Of a stretch of 64,000 nt of DNA, positions 1 through 8,267 are shown one piece after another; position 1 is the stretch's first letter, and each line of letters begins with the position of its first letter. The DNA is from Desulfotalea sp. Lineage in GTDB: Bacteria; Desulfobacterota; Desulfobulbia; Desulfobulbales; Desulfocapsaceae. The translations under genes and the position numbers were made by a program. The notes beneath the pieces were generated by a model. That model ran no database searches, had not been told where the DNA came from, and saw only the letters and a list, made by a program, of their open reading frames with translations. The stretch is taken from the NCBI GenBank assembly GCA_002733995.1, contig NVXR01000004.1, positions 1 through 64,000 on the forward strand. Direction: 5' to 3'.

Positions 1-1
1 T

Positions 2-1348
2 TTTTGCGAATGGGCTTTGCTTATCTCTTACTGTAATAAGAAGTGTAACCGAAAAAGTGCTTTAGACTACGAATTCGTACCCAAAACGGGAATGACTGAT
101 AATTTAAGAGATGTATATCGTTTTACATCTACTCTCTCTTTTTATTTTTCATTGTTGTCGGGTAAAACAGCATTTGAAGTTAATCCCGTAGACTTAATAG
201 CAATAGAATGTTTAAGAATATTTGAACCTGAAGTCTATGGCGAGATTGTGCGTTCCAAATATTTATTTACAAATAATGGTGGAGAAAGAAATGAAACAAC
301 TACGGCTCTAGTAAACGGAATTCTCGATAAAGCTAGCGAGGGCAAAAGAGACAGTGTTGAGGGAATCGTAAGGCAACTATTTCCTGCAATTGACTCGATT
401 CTTGGAGGGCGTCGATGTGGAAATGGATTTGGTAACGGCTGGTTGCGTGACATGCGGATATGTCACCATTCAAACTTTGATAAATACTTTAAGTTTGGAG
501 TATATAATGGAGAACTATCTAATTCGGATTTTAAAGTGATGCTAGCACTGACAGGTGATTCAACAAAACTTTCCGAATTTCTAATGTCACTAATGGAACG
601 TGACATGCTAGCTAATGCACTCTCTCAGTTTGGATCTTTTACAGACAGTATTCCGATAGAAAATGCTAATACCTATATTAAGGCTCTTCTTGATATAGGT
701 GATAAAATTGACCATGAAAATGTATGGTTAACCAAACTCAGTTCTAATGGGAATGCAAGGAAACTTGTTTTGTTGTTTCTCCAAAGAATTGAAAATAGTA
801 AAACAAGAGGCGAGTTATTATTAAAGTGCTTTCAAGACTCAGAAGGAATTTCTATCGTTGGATCTATATTACATATTTCTGAAAGCACACGAGAGAACAA
901 CAAAACTGACATTGTTTTTCAGGACAAAGAGTTCGAGGAAAGTAAGGACGAGTTTGTATCCAAATTGGACTCAATGGCAAAACATACTCCCGACAAACTA
1001 ATAACTCATGCACATTTGGTCTCGTTTTTGTATGATTGGAAACGTTGGGGAGATGAAGTTGAAATTATTGATTGGTTAAAAGATCAAACCGATAATGCAG
1101 AAGGTTGTGTTAATTTTCTCAAAGGCTTTGTTCATAAGTCTCCTTCGCAAACAATAGGATCTCATGTAATTAAGATCACGAATAGTATTAACTTAGAAAG
1201 TATTGAAAAATATCTTTCTGTGGCAGATATTATATACATAATAAAAAGTGCCACTAAAACTGAATATGACTCAAAAGGTCAAGACGCTATTGATGCTTTT
1301 AATGATGCTTTAGATCGAAGAGAAAAAGGCATAGTAGAAGAGTGGTAA
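2..1348 (+). CDS. KAP-family P-loop NTPase, C-terminal part (5' end outside window)
   Basis: The reading frame is open to the left edge of the window with no stop before the first TTG (position 17), so this is most likely the 3' part of a longer gene. The segment around residues 30-85 (EVNPVDLIAIECLRIFEPEV) matches the region after the NTPase core of KAP-family P-loop ATPases, where an Arg-rich helix is followed by an EVNxxDLI-type motif. The Walker A and B motifs would lie upstream and cannot be seen. The remaining ~350 residues are charged and helical with no motif I recognise. KAP NTPases are often membrane-associated and frequently found in phage-defence neighbourhoods, which fits the Kiwa genes downstream. 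Family assignment moderate, function unknown. Confidence 0.6.
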   Translation, partial: FCEWALLISYCNKKCNRKSALDYEFVPKTGMTDNLRDVYRFTSTLSFYFSLLSGKTAFEVNPVDLIAIECLRIFEPEVYGEIVRSKYLFTNNGGERNETTTALVNGILDKASEGKRDSVEGIVRQLFPAIDSILGGRRCGNGFGNGWLRDMRICHHSNFDKYFKFGVYNGELSNSDFKVMLALTGDSTKLSEFLMSLMERDMLANALSQFGSFTDSIPIENANTYIKALLDIGDKIDHENVWLTKLSSNGNARKLVLLFLQRIENSKTRGELLLKCFQDSEGISIVGSILHISESTRENNKTDIVFQDKEFEESKDEFVSKLDSMAKHTPDKLITHAHLVSFLYDWKRWGDEVEIIDWLKDQTDNAEGCVNFLKGFVHKSPSQTIGSHVIKITNSINLESIEKYLSVADIIYIIKSATKTEYDSKGQDAIDAFNDALDRREKGIVEEW

Positions 1349-1488
1349 CTAACCGTACTAGTTTCTTAAACAGACAAAAAATGTGCTTTTGCTCGTTCCT
1401 TGCTGAGTTTGTCCAACTATTAAGTTGCACTTATTACTTGAATCCAACAGCGTTATGAAGAGTGTGCTAAAACCATTGGAGCCTAATA

Positions 1489-2230
1489 ATGAATGAGCGA
1501 AACCTGTTATTTAGACATGCTTAAGATCTTGATGTTGAAAAAATATTTTTGGTTAATAGAGCATGATCGTCGGGGAGTGCATAGTTCCTTTCTATGTAAT
1601 TGGAATTTGACATAGAAGGTCCATGATGACAATCAACTTTTCGGGGCCGCTCTTCAGGATGTTCCAATTGCTTACATATGGGAAAATTTTGGAGTATTGG
1701 ACGTTCGTGAAGACTTCAGGAAGAAAGGGGTGGAAAAACAACTAGTAGAGTCTGCAAGGAAGCGCGGTATAAGTAGTGACAGGTATGCTGTTACCATTGA
1801 ATGTAAGCCAGAATCGTCTAGTTCGTTCTGGAAAAAAATTGGCTTCGAGTTCTATAATGAAAACGAGGCATCATTTGTTTTTGAAAAGCTCTTTGATTTG
1901 CCTATTAAGGAATCGCCTATAAACGTAAAAATCATGTTTTACCAAGAGCAAGTAAAATGGATTCCTCAAACGGCTCTAGTAAAGTCAATTTCTCCGTTAG
2001 CGATGCTAGATCCCAAGGGCACTATACATCTTCAATATCGTGTGGCCGCTTACGTCAATAGCAAAAAATATAACAGAGACACAATGATAAAAATTTGAAT
2101 AGATGGTGATGAAGTTTACTTTGATAAAGCCAAGTACACCATTGCAAAGGAAATAGGGATGGCTTACAATTCAGGTACCTTTTATATAGAACAATTGAAT
2201 AACAAAGCATTGCACCTGTTAAGATGTTGA
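1489..2230 (+). pseudogene. Decayed GNAT-family N-acetyltransferase
   Basis: An apparent start ATG at 1489 opens with MNERNLLFRHA, a typical GNAT beginning, but hits TAA after 11 codons. The same frame then resumes with DLDVEKIFLVNRA before another stop. The GNAT core is in another frame: after an in-frame TAG at 1613-1615 it reads GAALQDVPIAYIWENFGVLD and VREDFRKKGVEKQLVESA, the beta4 and acetyl-CoA pyrophosphate-loop region (RxxGxG-like, with GVEKQ instead of G-x-G). A TGA at 2096-2098 interrupts it again, after which the frame stays coding-like (IDGDEVYFDKAKYTIAKE) to the TGA at 2228-2230. Several stops plus at least one frame change indicate a pseudogene. The longest open piece is 1697-2098. 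Confidence 0.65.
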
Positions 2231-2308
2231 ATGTGGCGGTTATGCTCATCTCCTATATAGATAGCAGCCGCGACAATAGTGTTTTGATAATAGGTGTGAT
2301 AATTAACG

Positions 2309-2902
2309 ATGAGCAAGACTATGACACAAAAAAAAATAGGCTTATATGTAATATCCATAGCTTTGCTATTTGCCTTTATTTTTGTATTAAAGGTTGATGT
2401 GCCAATTTGTTATGGAGATGAGTGTGAATTTATAGGTGTTGGTGAATTACTTAAAAAAAATATCATACCAATAATTTGCTTGATATGTTTGCTCTGGGCA
2501 TTTGTCGAATACAAAAGGTTTAGGTTTGATTTGCAGGGCTCTACTAATATTCCATTCAAAATAAAAAAAATAGAGGGTGTTAATTATGAACATTTAACAT
2601 TTTTAGCTACTTATGTAATCCCTTTAGTAAGTTTTAACTTTGATAGTGTAAGGTATTTGATTGTTCTCGCTGTTCTACTTGTCGTCATGGGGGTTATATA
2701 TGTCAAAACTGATTTGTTTTATGCAAATCCATCACTTGCCCTTTTTGGATTTAATATTAACAAAGTAGATGGAAGCTTTAAAAACAATGAAGAACGAAGT
2801 GGGATAATACTAATTTCACTTAGTAAGTTATCTAATGGTGATAATGTGTCTTACATTAAAATTGATGATCGTATTTATTATGCAGAAAAGGTAAGAGAAT
2901 GA
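2309..2902 (+). CDS. kwaA: Kiwa anti-phage system membrane protein KwaA
   Basis: A 197-aa protein with four predicted membrane segments at about residues 10-28, 51-67, 96-110 and 115-132, followed by a soluble tail. Its size, the KIGLYVIS-type first helix, a CYGDECEF loop after TM1 and the YVKTDLFYANPSLALFGF motif after TM4 fit the KwaA membrane subunit of the two-gene Kiwa defence system. The stop codon overlaps the start of the next gene (ATGA), so the pair is translationally coupled. KwaA is the membrane partner of KwaB in anti-phage defence; that role is family knowledge, not visible here. The start may be ATG 2309 or ATG 2321. A TGTGATAAT extended -10-like element lies just upstream (2295-2303), but no clear ribosome binding site was found. 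Confidence 0.72.
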   Translation: MSKTMTQKKIGLYVISIALLFAFIFVLKVDVPICYGDECEFIGVGELLKKNIIPIICLICLLWAFVEYKRFRFDLQGSTNIPFKIKKIEGVNYEHLTFLATYVIPLVSFNFDSVRYLIVLAVLLVVMGVIYVKTDLFYANPSLALFGFNINKVDGSFKNNEERSGIILISLSKLSNGDNVSYIKIDDRIYYAEKVRE

Positions 2903-3909
2903 ATAAAGATGAACTGAACACAAGATTAAACTATTTTATTGAAAATACGAGTGATATTGGAATTACAATATACGTTGTAATAAAAGATGAAAATAAGCCA
3001 AGAAAACTTGATATTGAAGCTATTGCGTTGCCCGATTTAAAGAAACTATTCTTAGAATCAATAAATGATAATATCGTTAAAAACGATGAATTATCAGTGG
3101 TTAAGCTCTCGTCAACCGATGATCGTACAAATGTACTATACGAGTACGATATAGACATTCCGAATGAACTTTCTGTCTTAAGTGATGTAAGTCAAAGTGA
3201 TGGCCATCAACAATTTAATGTTGTTATTGATGATATTGACCAAGTCACTGCATTGATTGTTGAAATTGGAAATAGTGAAAAACAAATTCTTCTCTATAAA
3301 ACTATGGCTAGAGTAAATATTTATGGAAGAAAAAGCTATTTTCTTATAAAATCAGATATTCGTTTTCGAAAAATTGATGATGAGTTTTTTAGAATAAGTC
3401 CTAACTTTCAATTGATTCAAGTTGATGGAAGTTTAGTAGTTCTTGATTTGAAAACAATAGAAAAATTCTTTGGTTTTAAAAATGTAATAAAGAAAGAGGC
3501 GAAAATAGGCATACAAGCGATCGAAAAAATTTCATTATTAGAAAACCCAGATACTCTTCATGAACTTGTGAAAGATATGACTTTTGCTAGAAAACTCACC
3601 AGAGTTGCAAAAGATTCACCAGTACTTAAAGCTAAAATACCTAATTGCAAAATTATTGAATTTTGCAAAAAATTTCCTAATTTAAAAGGAAAAATACGTT
3701 TTAATAATGATGAAACTAAAATCCTATTAGATACTCGTAAATCTAAAGATTTGTTTATTCAGATTTTAATGGATGACTTCTTAACTTCTGAGTTGACTAA
3801 TTTTCATTATACTAGTCTAACAAAGGATGAAGCAGAAACTGGAATAGAGGCTTCTACTTCAGAAAGTACTTCTGAGAATAAAGAAAACAATGTTCTTCAA
3901 TTCGCATAG
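2899..3909 (+). CDS. kwaB: Kiwa anti-phage system protein KwaB (DUF4868)
   Basis: A 336-aa soluble protein. Residues ~120-300 carry the DUF4868 signature: a hydrophobic strand with NSEKQILLYKTM, then KSYFLIKSDIRFRKIDDEFF, an FQLIQVDGSLVVLDLKTIEK segment and an FFGF motif. DUF4868 is the hallmark of KwaB, which acts with membrane KwaA against phage, and the adjoining KwaA-like gene makes the assignment mutually supporting. The last ~25 residues are a low-complexity Thr/Ser/Glu-rich tail. The start ATG overlaps the kwaA stop (ATGA) with an AAGGTAAGAG purine stretch upstream. The gene ends 17 bp before an attC-like site, so kwaAB looks like the content of an integron cassette. The sequence is A/T-rich compared with the housekeeping genes to the right, consistent with transfer. 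Confidence 0.75.
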   Translation: MNKDELNTRLNYFIENTSDIGITIYVVIKDENKPRKLDIEAIALPDLKKLFLESINDNIVKNDELSVVKLSSTDDRTNVLYEYDIDIPNELSVLSDVSQSDGHQQFNVVIDDIDQVTALIVEIGNSEKQILLYKTMARVNIYGRKSYFLIKSDIRFRKIDDEFFRISPNFQLIQVDGSLVVLDLKTIEKFFGFKNVIKKEAKIGIQAIEKISLLENPDTLHELVKDMTFARKLTRVAKDSPVLKAKIPNCKIIEFCKKFPNLKGKIRFNNDETKILLDTRKSKDLFIQILMDDFLTSELTNFHYTSLTKDEAETGIEASTSESTSENKENNVLQFA

Positions 3910-3925
3910 ATTTCCAAATCTATAA

Positions 3926-4022
3926 GTATAACAAGTTGATGAACTGTACAACAAACAGTGCGCTGTTTTGGCTGCACTCAAGTCTCTCAAACGGTTTTTG
4001 TCCAGTTATCAGGGCGTTAGCT
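3926..4022 (+). repeat. Integron attC-like recombination site
   Basis: A 97-nt imperfect inverted repeat between kwaB and the next gene. The left inner box TGATGAACTG (3937-3946) pairs with the right inner box CAGTTATCA (4003-4011), whose reverse complement is TGATAACTG. The only difference is one extra G, the position expected for the extrahelical base of an attC L'' box. The outer boxes are GTATAACAAG (3926-3935) and GGGCGTTAGCTT (4012-4023), containing the AAC/GTT cores and a GTTAGC-type crossover. The interior carries a small hairpin (AACAG/CTGTT). The downstream ORF starts 2 nt after the right box, the usual cassette layout. No integrase gene or second convincing site is in the window. 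Confidence 0.65.
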
Positions 4023-4023
4023 T

Positions 4024-4704
4024 ATGAAAAGCAAGATGGAAATTATGGTAACTGAACGATTCAAGAGAATTAAATCTCACTGTAATAAATGTCTTCAAGA
4101 AACAAATCATTTTGTTATTGCAATGAGAGAGCACAGCGATAGTGAAAGTATTGATCCTCATGGCCCATACTCAATAGATTGGTCTACTACTTTTACCATG
4201 CTCGAATGTTGTGGCTGTGAAAATGTAACTCTTAAACGAAGGTTTTATTTTTCTGAATGGGATGATGATGAAATAAAATATTTTCCACCTCAGGTCTCAC
4301 GGCAACTTCCTCGCTGGCATGACGAACTTCCAAAAGAATGGGTTGAGCTTATAAAAGAAGTTTACACGGCACTACATGCAGATAGCCGTAGACTTGTTTT
4401 AATGGGAGCAAGAGCACTTGTTGATTTATATATGAACCACCAGCTTGGTGATACTGGTGGCTTTCAACAAAAAATCAAACAATTAGCATCTGAAGATCTT
4501 ATAAGTAAGCCCAATAAAGAATGTTTAGAGGCAGCCCTTGACGCGGGGCATGCGGCTACTCATAGAGGCTATAATCCACGAGTATATGAAGTGAATCAAG
4601 TCATCGACATTGTGGAGAATTTATTACAAAACTATGTACTAAAATCTGCGGCTGAAAATTTAAAAGAAAAAACGCCAGCTAGAAGTGAAAAATCTCCCGG
4701 CTGA
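4024..4704 (+). CDS. DUF4145 domain protein with N-terminal zinc-ribbon-like motif
   Basis: A 226-aa soluble protein. The N-terminus has paired cysteines (C20-x2-C23 and C62-x2-C65 in ECCGCENV) suggesting a small zinc ribbon. The C-terminal half (~110-205) matches DUF4145: SRRLVLMGARALVDLYMN, then a central LASEDLIS, then DAGHAATHRGYNP. DUF4145 proteins are common in mobile and defence contexts and are sometimes fused to restriction or helicase modules, but their biochemical role is unknown. The ATG lies 2 nt after the attC-like site, so this appears to be the first gene of the next cassette. There is no obvious Shine-Dalgarno; ATG 4036 is an alternative start. Confidence 0.65.
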   Translation: MKSKMEIMVTERFKRIKSHCNKCLQETNHFVIAMREHSDSESIDPHGPYSIDWSTTFTMLECCGCENVTLKRRFYFSEWDDDEIKYFPPQVSRQLPRWHDELPKEWVELIKEVYTALHADSRRLVLMGARALVDLYMNHQLGDTGGFQQKIKQLASEDLISKPNKECLEAALDAGHAATHRGYNPRVYEVNQVIDIVENLLQNYVLKSAAENLKEKTPARSEKSPG

Positions 4705-4722
4705 TTAGCAGCGCTACCTCAA

Positions 4723-5616
4723 TCAAGGCAGATTTTTTATACAGTATCCAAGGACAGACTCAAGGGATGGGTCAACGTATTGATACCCGGATAGAGTCAG
4801 CTTTTGGGGTATGACTCTACAGCTTGTCAGGAGCATTTCATCGGCCATTTGTCCAAAGAGCAGGCGTGCGACAACCGCTGGTACTTTAAAGAAAGTAGGG
4901 CGGTTGAGGACTTTGCCCAGGGTTTTGGTAAGTTCTCTATTGGTGGTTTGTATCGGGCTTACAACATTAACAGGCCCTTTAATGGTCTCATTCTTGATGA
5001 TAAAGTCGATTATAGCGACCACATCACGGATACTCACCCAACTAACATGCTGCTCACCTGAACCAACGATGCCACCCAGCCTTGCCTTGAATGCAGGGAT
5101 CATTTTATGTAAGGCGCCACCATTTGGGCTTAAGATCATACCAAATCGCAGATTGACTATTCTTATACCAAGGCTGGTCAGTCGTTCTGTTTCCCGCTCC
5201 CACTGACGACACACTTCTGCTAAAAAGCCGACACCAAGACTACTTTTTTCATCAAGAATTTCATTGCCGCGATTACCGTAATACCCCACCGCAGAAGCAC
5301 AGAGAAAAACCTTTGGCTTTACTGCAAGTAGTGACACGTAATCGATGAGTTCTCGTGTACCATCGAGACGGCTTTTGAGTATGGCTTCTTTCTTTTTCTT
5401 TGACCAGCGACCATTTGCAACATTTTCTCCGGCGAGATGGATAATAGCATCAAGGTTGGTATTGCCCGCCTCGGGCAGGCTATCTGTATCCCAAAAATGC
5501 TGAGTAGCTGCTGTCGTGTCTCGTTTAAGGCATTGTATTGAGTGTCCTGCTTTAAAAAGACTCTCAATAAGTGCACTCCCTACCAACCCACTACAGCCTG
5601 TGATCATAGTTTTCAT
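4723..5616 (-). CDS. TIGR01777-family NAD(P)-dependent epimerase/dehydratase (YfcH/SDR39U1-like)
   Basis: A 297-aa extended SDR. The Rossmann motif GCSGLVGSALIESL is at residues 7-20, followed by AIIHLAGENVANGRWSKKKK, the fingerprint of the TIGR01777 subfamily (YfcH in E. coli, SDR39U1 in animals), and VGYYGNRG. The C-terminal part has the expected GPVNVVSP segment. Full length for the family. The substrate is unknown for the whole family. The start ATG overlaps the end of the ygbA-like gene (5613-5616), so it belongs to an aroK-ygbA-epimerase minus-strand operon. Confidence 0.85.
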   Translation of the reverse strand: MKTMITGCSGLVGSALIESLFKAGHSIQCLKRDTTAATQHFWDTDSLPEAGNTNLDAIIHLAGENVANGRWSKKKKEAILKSRLDGTRELIDYVSLLAVKPKVFLCASAVGYYGNRGNEILDEKSSLGVGFLAEVCRQWERETERLTSLGIRIVNLRFGMILSPNGGALHKMIPAFKARLGGIVGSGEQHVSWVSIRDVVAIIDFIIKNETIKGPVNVVSPIQTTNRELTKTLGKVLNRPTFFKVPAVVARLLFGQMADEMLLTSCRVIPQKLTLSGYQYVDPSLESVLGYCIKNLP

Positions 5617-6023
5617 AGGATATTACCATCAGTTCTTTCTTTTAGATGTTGCTTTGGCGGCGTCTTTTGTTTTTTCATGGCTTGGGGTTTTATTCTACTG
5701 TCGAGGAAGTGGTATAGGGTGAGTAGCGGATGACGAAGAAGGATACGTGGCCCGGAATAGCGCATGATAATACGAACCTTGTTCTGCATATCTTTGTTGT
5801 AACAGTGTATTAGGCAGTTGGCACAGGTGGGTTTACGCTCAATCAAAGGACAATTATGTAGTCGTTTTATGGTGTAATCTCGTATTGCCTTACACTGCGT
5901 GCAGAGTTGGGCTTCTTTGGCTTGGTGGTGACCTTTGCAATAAACAGAGAACATTGCTGTTAATGTCTTTGTTTCGCGGTGTAGTCGCGCTGTAGCCTTA
6001 TCAGACGTCTGCTTCACAATCAC
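5613..6023 (-). CDS. ygbA: YgbA-like 'nitrous oxide-stimulated promoter' family protein
   Basis: A 136-aa Cys/His-rich protein. It shows the family pattern: ETKTLTAMFSVYCKGHH, then LCTQCKAIRDYTIKRLHNCP, then KPTCANCLIHCYN and MRYSGPRILLRHPLLTLYH. The conserved cysteines (CxxC plus CxxCxxxC) suggest an iron or zinc site. In enteric bacteria ygbA belongs to the NsrR/nitrosative-stress regulon; the role here is inferred only. It starts with GTG 7 nt after the aroK stop and overlaps the downstream epimerase gene by 4 nt. The C-terminal ~25 residues are basic and appear specific to this protein. Confidence 0.8.
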   Translation of the reverse strand: MIVKQTSDKATARLHRETKTLTAMFSVYCKGHHQAKEAQLCTQCKAIRDYTIKRLHNCPLIERKPTCANCLIHCYNKDMQNKVRIIMRYSGPRILLRHPLLTLYHFLDSRIKPQAMKKQKTPPKQHLKERTDGNIL

Positions 6024-6030
6024 CTGCTGG

Positions 6031-6534
6031 TCAAATATTTATTTTAGCTGCAATTTCATCGCAAACCTGATCCTGCGTGAGTTGAGAGCTCTCTACCGTT
6101 ATGTCCGCGTACTTTCTGTAGAGAGATTCTCTTTCGTCAAAAAGATCTTGAAAACTTTGCTCGGGGCGTTTTGCCAGGCCACGTGTTTCGTAGTTATGAA
6201 TGCGAGCCTTAAGTTCTTCGAGGGAGGTCTGCAAAAAGACAAGGGTGCCATTGTTTTTAAGGTGTAGCATCGCCGGTTCACTGTAGGCCGCACTGCCTCC
6301 TGTTGCAATGACATGATTCTCGCACCGTATAGAGAGTAATACTTTCTCTTCGACGTCTCTAAGGGCCATATGCCCTTCATTGTCTACAATTGATTGTAGG
6401 CTCTTGCCTGCTATGTTTTGGATAAGAATGTCGCTATCCATAAATCTTTTGGTTATTTGCTTGGCGAGAATGATACCCACCGTTGATTTGCCAGAGCCTG
6501 GCATGCCTATTAAAACGATATTAGATTTTTCCAT
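6031..6534 (-). CDS. aroK: Shikimate kinase
   Basis: A 167-aa nucleoside-monophosphate-kinase fold protein that phosphorylates shikimate to shikimate-3-phosphate in chorismate synthesis. Walker A is GMPGSGKST at residues 10-18, the substrate-binding DSD at 33-35, an ATGGSAAY loop near 80 (canonical GGG is GGS here) and the lid segment with RGLAKRP near 120. Length fits AroK/AroL. First gene of a minus-strand operon with the ygbA-like gene and the TIGR01777 epimerase; no other aro genes are nearby. Confidence 0.88.
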   Translation of the reverse strand: MEKSNIVLIGMPGSGKSTVGIILAKQITKRFMDSDILIQNIAGKSLQSIVDNEGHMALRDVEEKVLLSIRCENHVIATGGSAAYSEPAMLHLKNNGTLVFLQTSLEELKARIHNYETRGLAKRPEQSFQDLFDERESLYRKYADITVESSQLTQDQVCDEIAAKINI

Positions 6535-6587
6535 TTTTCCTGTAAATTACATCAGATTGAAAGTGCGACTATAATGAATTATAAACA

Positions 6588-7745
6588 TTAATTATCTGGA
6601 GGTACATTTTTTTTAAGCTGTGCAGGGATGAACTGTACAGCCCAAAGGGAGATGACACTTAAGAAAGCTCCGGCAAAAAAAGGTATTTTATAATCAATGA
6701 GCCAGAGGAGACCACCGATCATCGGTAGGAGAACTGCCGCAATATGATTAATGGTAAAACCTACAGCCATACTTGGGGCAATATCCTTTGGATCGGCAAT
6801 TTTTTGAAAGAATGTTTTTATGGCAATGGCGAAGTTGAAAAAGATATGATCAAAAATATAGAGTAAACCTGCTAGGTACTTATCCTGCACCAAGGCGTAA
6901 CCGATGAATACAATAATGAGCGCACTGTACTCAAGGGAGAGGACTTTGTGTTCGCCAAACTTGGCAATGCAACGTCCGATAAATGGGCTAAGGAAGTAGT
7001 TAATAATATTGTTAAGCAGAAAAAGAGCTGCAATTTCAGAGATAGTATAGTCAAATTTTTTGACGAGTAGAAAGACAGCAAAGGCTACGAAAACCTGTCG
7101 TCTTGCACCGGCAAGCAGGGTGAGCAGGTAAAAGAGCCAATATTTCTTGCGGTAGATAATGTTTTTATGCTGGAGTGGGATGTTTTCCCTTGATGGATTT
7201 TTTAGCAGGGCAAAACAAGCTACTATGATAATGGGAATGCCAAAACTAAGATACATAGTTTTAAAGCTAAAGGAATCTGCAAAGGCGAGAAAAAACAAGG
7301 CTACTACCACATTGCAGGCAGCAGCGCGACCGCGCAGTAGTCCAAAGATAATTGGTGAGTTGCTTTTGTCAAAATATTGCATCGTCAACGATTGATTCAT
7401 CGTCTCAAAATAATGAAAGCCAAAACTCATTAGCATTGTTGTTGCAATAAGGCCGTAGAAACTTGGAAAAAAGCCTGTGAGGCAAACACCGAGTCCCAAT
7501 AACAATATGGAAAATGCAGCAATTTTGTGTTCTTTTACAAATAAGAGGACATAAACGACAAGAAGAGCCAAAAATCCTGGTACTTCTCTCAGTGACTGAA
7601 TGACACCAATGTGATAGCCATCAAGACCGATGGCCTGTACAGCAAAATTGTCAAAAAGTGTACGCCATGCGAGCAGACCGCCTGTTGCACAGAGGGTGAG
7701 AACGAGAAGATACCGATACATTGGATCTTTTTTTAATTTTTGCAT
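6588..7745 (-). CDS. MFS transporter
   Basis: An integral membrane protein with about 12 hydrophobic segments in two halves, typical of the major facilitator superfamily. After the first helices there is a conserved SLREVPGFLALLVVYVLL stretch, and after helix 6 a loop with KNPSRENIPLQHK. The substrate cannot be told. The frame is open upstream to a GTG at 7832, but the extra 29 residues are polar and not MFS-like, so I place the start at ATG 7745 (MQKLKKDPMYR). Neither start has a good ribosome binding site. It is read divergently from the small membrane protein at 7928 and may share a promoter region with it (7746-7927). Confidence 0.75.
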   Translation of the reverse strand: MQKLKKDPMYRYLLVLTLCATGGLLAWRTLFDNFAVQAIGLDGYHIGVIQSLREVPGFLALLVVYVLLFVKEHKIAAFSILLLGLGVCLTGFFPSFYGLIATTMLMSFGFHYFETMNQSLTMQYFDKSNSPIIFGLLRGRAAACNVVVALFFLAFADSFSFKTMYLSFGIPIIIVACFALLKNPSRENIPLQHKNIIYRKKYWLFYLLTLLAGARRQVFVAFAVFLLVKKFDYTISEIAALFLLNNIINYFLSPFIGRCIAKFGEHKVLSLEYSALIIVFIGYALVQDKYLAGLLYIFDHIFFNFAIAIKTFFQKIADPKDIAPSMAVGFTINHIAAVLLPMIGGLLWLIDYKIPFFAGAFLSVISLWAVQFIPAQLKKNVPPDN

Positions 7746-7927
7746 AGTCGTAACATGGGTACATATTTGATTGTTGGTTGTTTGTACAGGGGCGACCTCG
7801 AAACGTCTGCTGTTAAGACGTGAGCGTATCACAATAAGTCTTATAACAGATATATGGTATAACGTTTTTTGTAATACCTGTTTTTATTAGAAAAAAGTCG
7901 GTTAAAGACCGCACAAAGGAGTGTATT

Positions 7928-8257
7928 ATGGAAATATTGACCACAATAACCAATTGGTTTGCAACGACGCACTTAGACGAACAAGTCAGATCCGTTGATT
8001 ATGTCGCTCTTTTTACAAACCCATGGTTTCTAGCACCGTTTATTTTTGCTATAGGATCCATGCTATACAGACAGCGATGGACCCAAATTATTGTTACTAT
8101 AATTGGCATTGGAGTCTGGTATTTTTCAGGAACCAACTATGCCCATTCTCTGCTTGTGGGCGGAGAAATAGATATAAATAAAATTCTTCCTGTAATGGCT
8201 GGTGGCGCCGTTCTTTTAGGATTTGTGGTGTATCTCTTGTTTGGTAGGTCTGACTAA
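7928..8257 (+). CDS. Small conserved membrane protein
   Basis: A 109-aa protein with three probable membrane segments (about residues 30-47, 52-68 and 85-105) and a short amphipathic N-terminus. I do not recognise a family. A good Shine-Dalgarno (AAAGGAG, 8-9 nt before ATG) supports it as a real gene. The stop lies 10 nt before the ATG of the cNMP-binding/DUF4388 protein, whose own SD (AAAAGGAG) overlaps the end of this gene, so the two are probably one transcript. Function unknown; a membrane partner of the downstream regulator is only a guess. Confidence 0.65.
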   Translation: MEILTTITNWFATTHLDEQVRSVDYVALFTNPWFLAPFIFAIGSMLYRQRWTQIIVTIIGIGVWYFSGTNYAHSLLVGGEIDINKILPVMAGGAVLLGFVVYLLFGRSD

Positions 8258-8267
8258 AAGGAGTCTG

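Noticed and set aside
1349..1488. Possible second attC (CAGCGTTATG near 1450)
   Set aside because: No complementary left box with the right spacing was found.
2150..2245. Possible attC ending GGCGGTTATGC near 2236
   Set aside because: The candidate inner boxes do not pair; only the GTTATGC core looks right.
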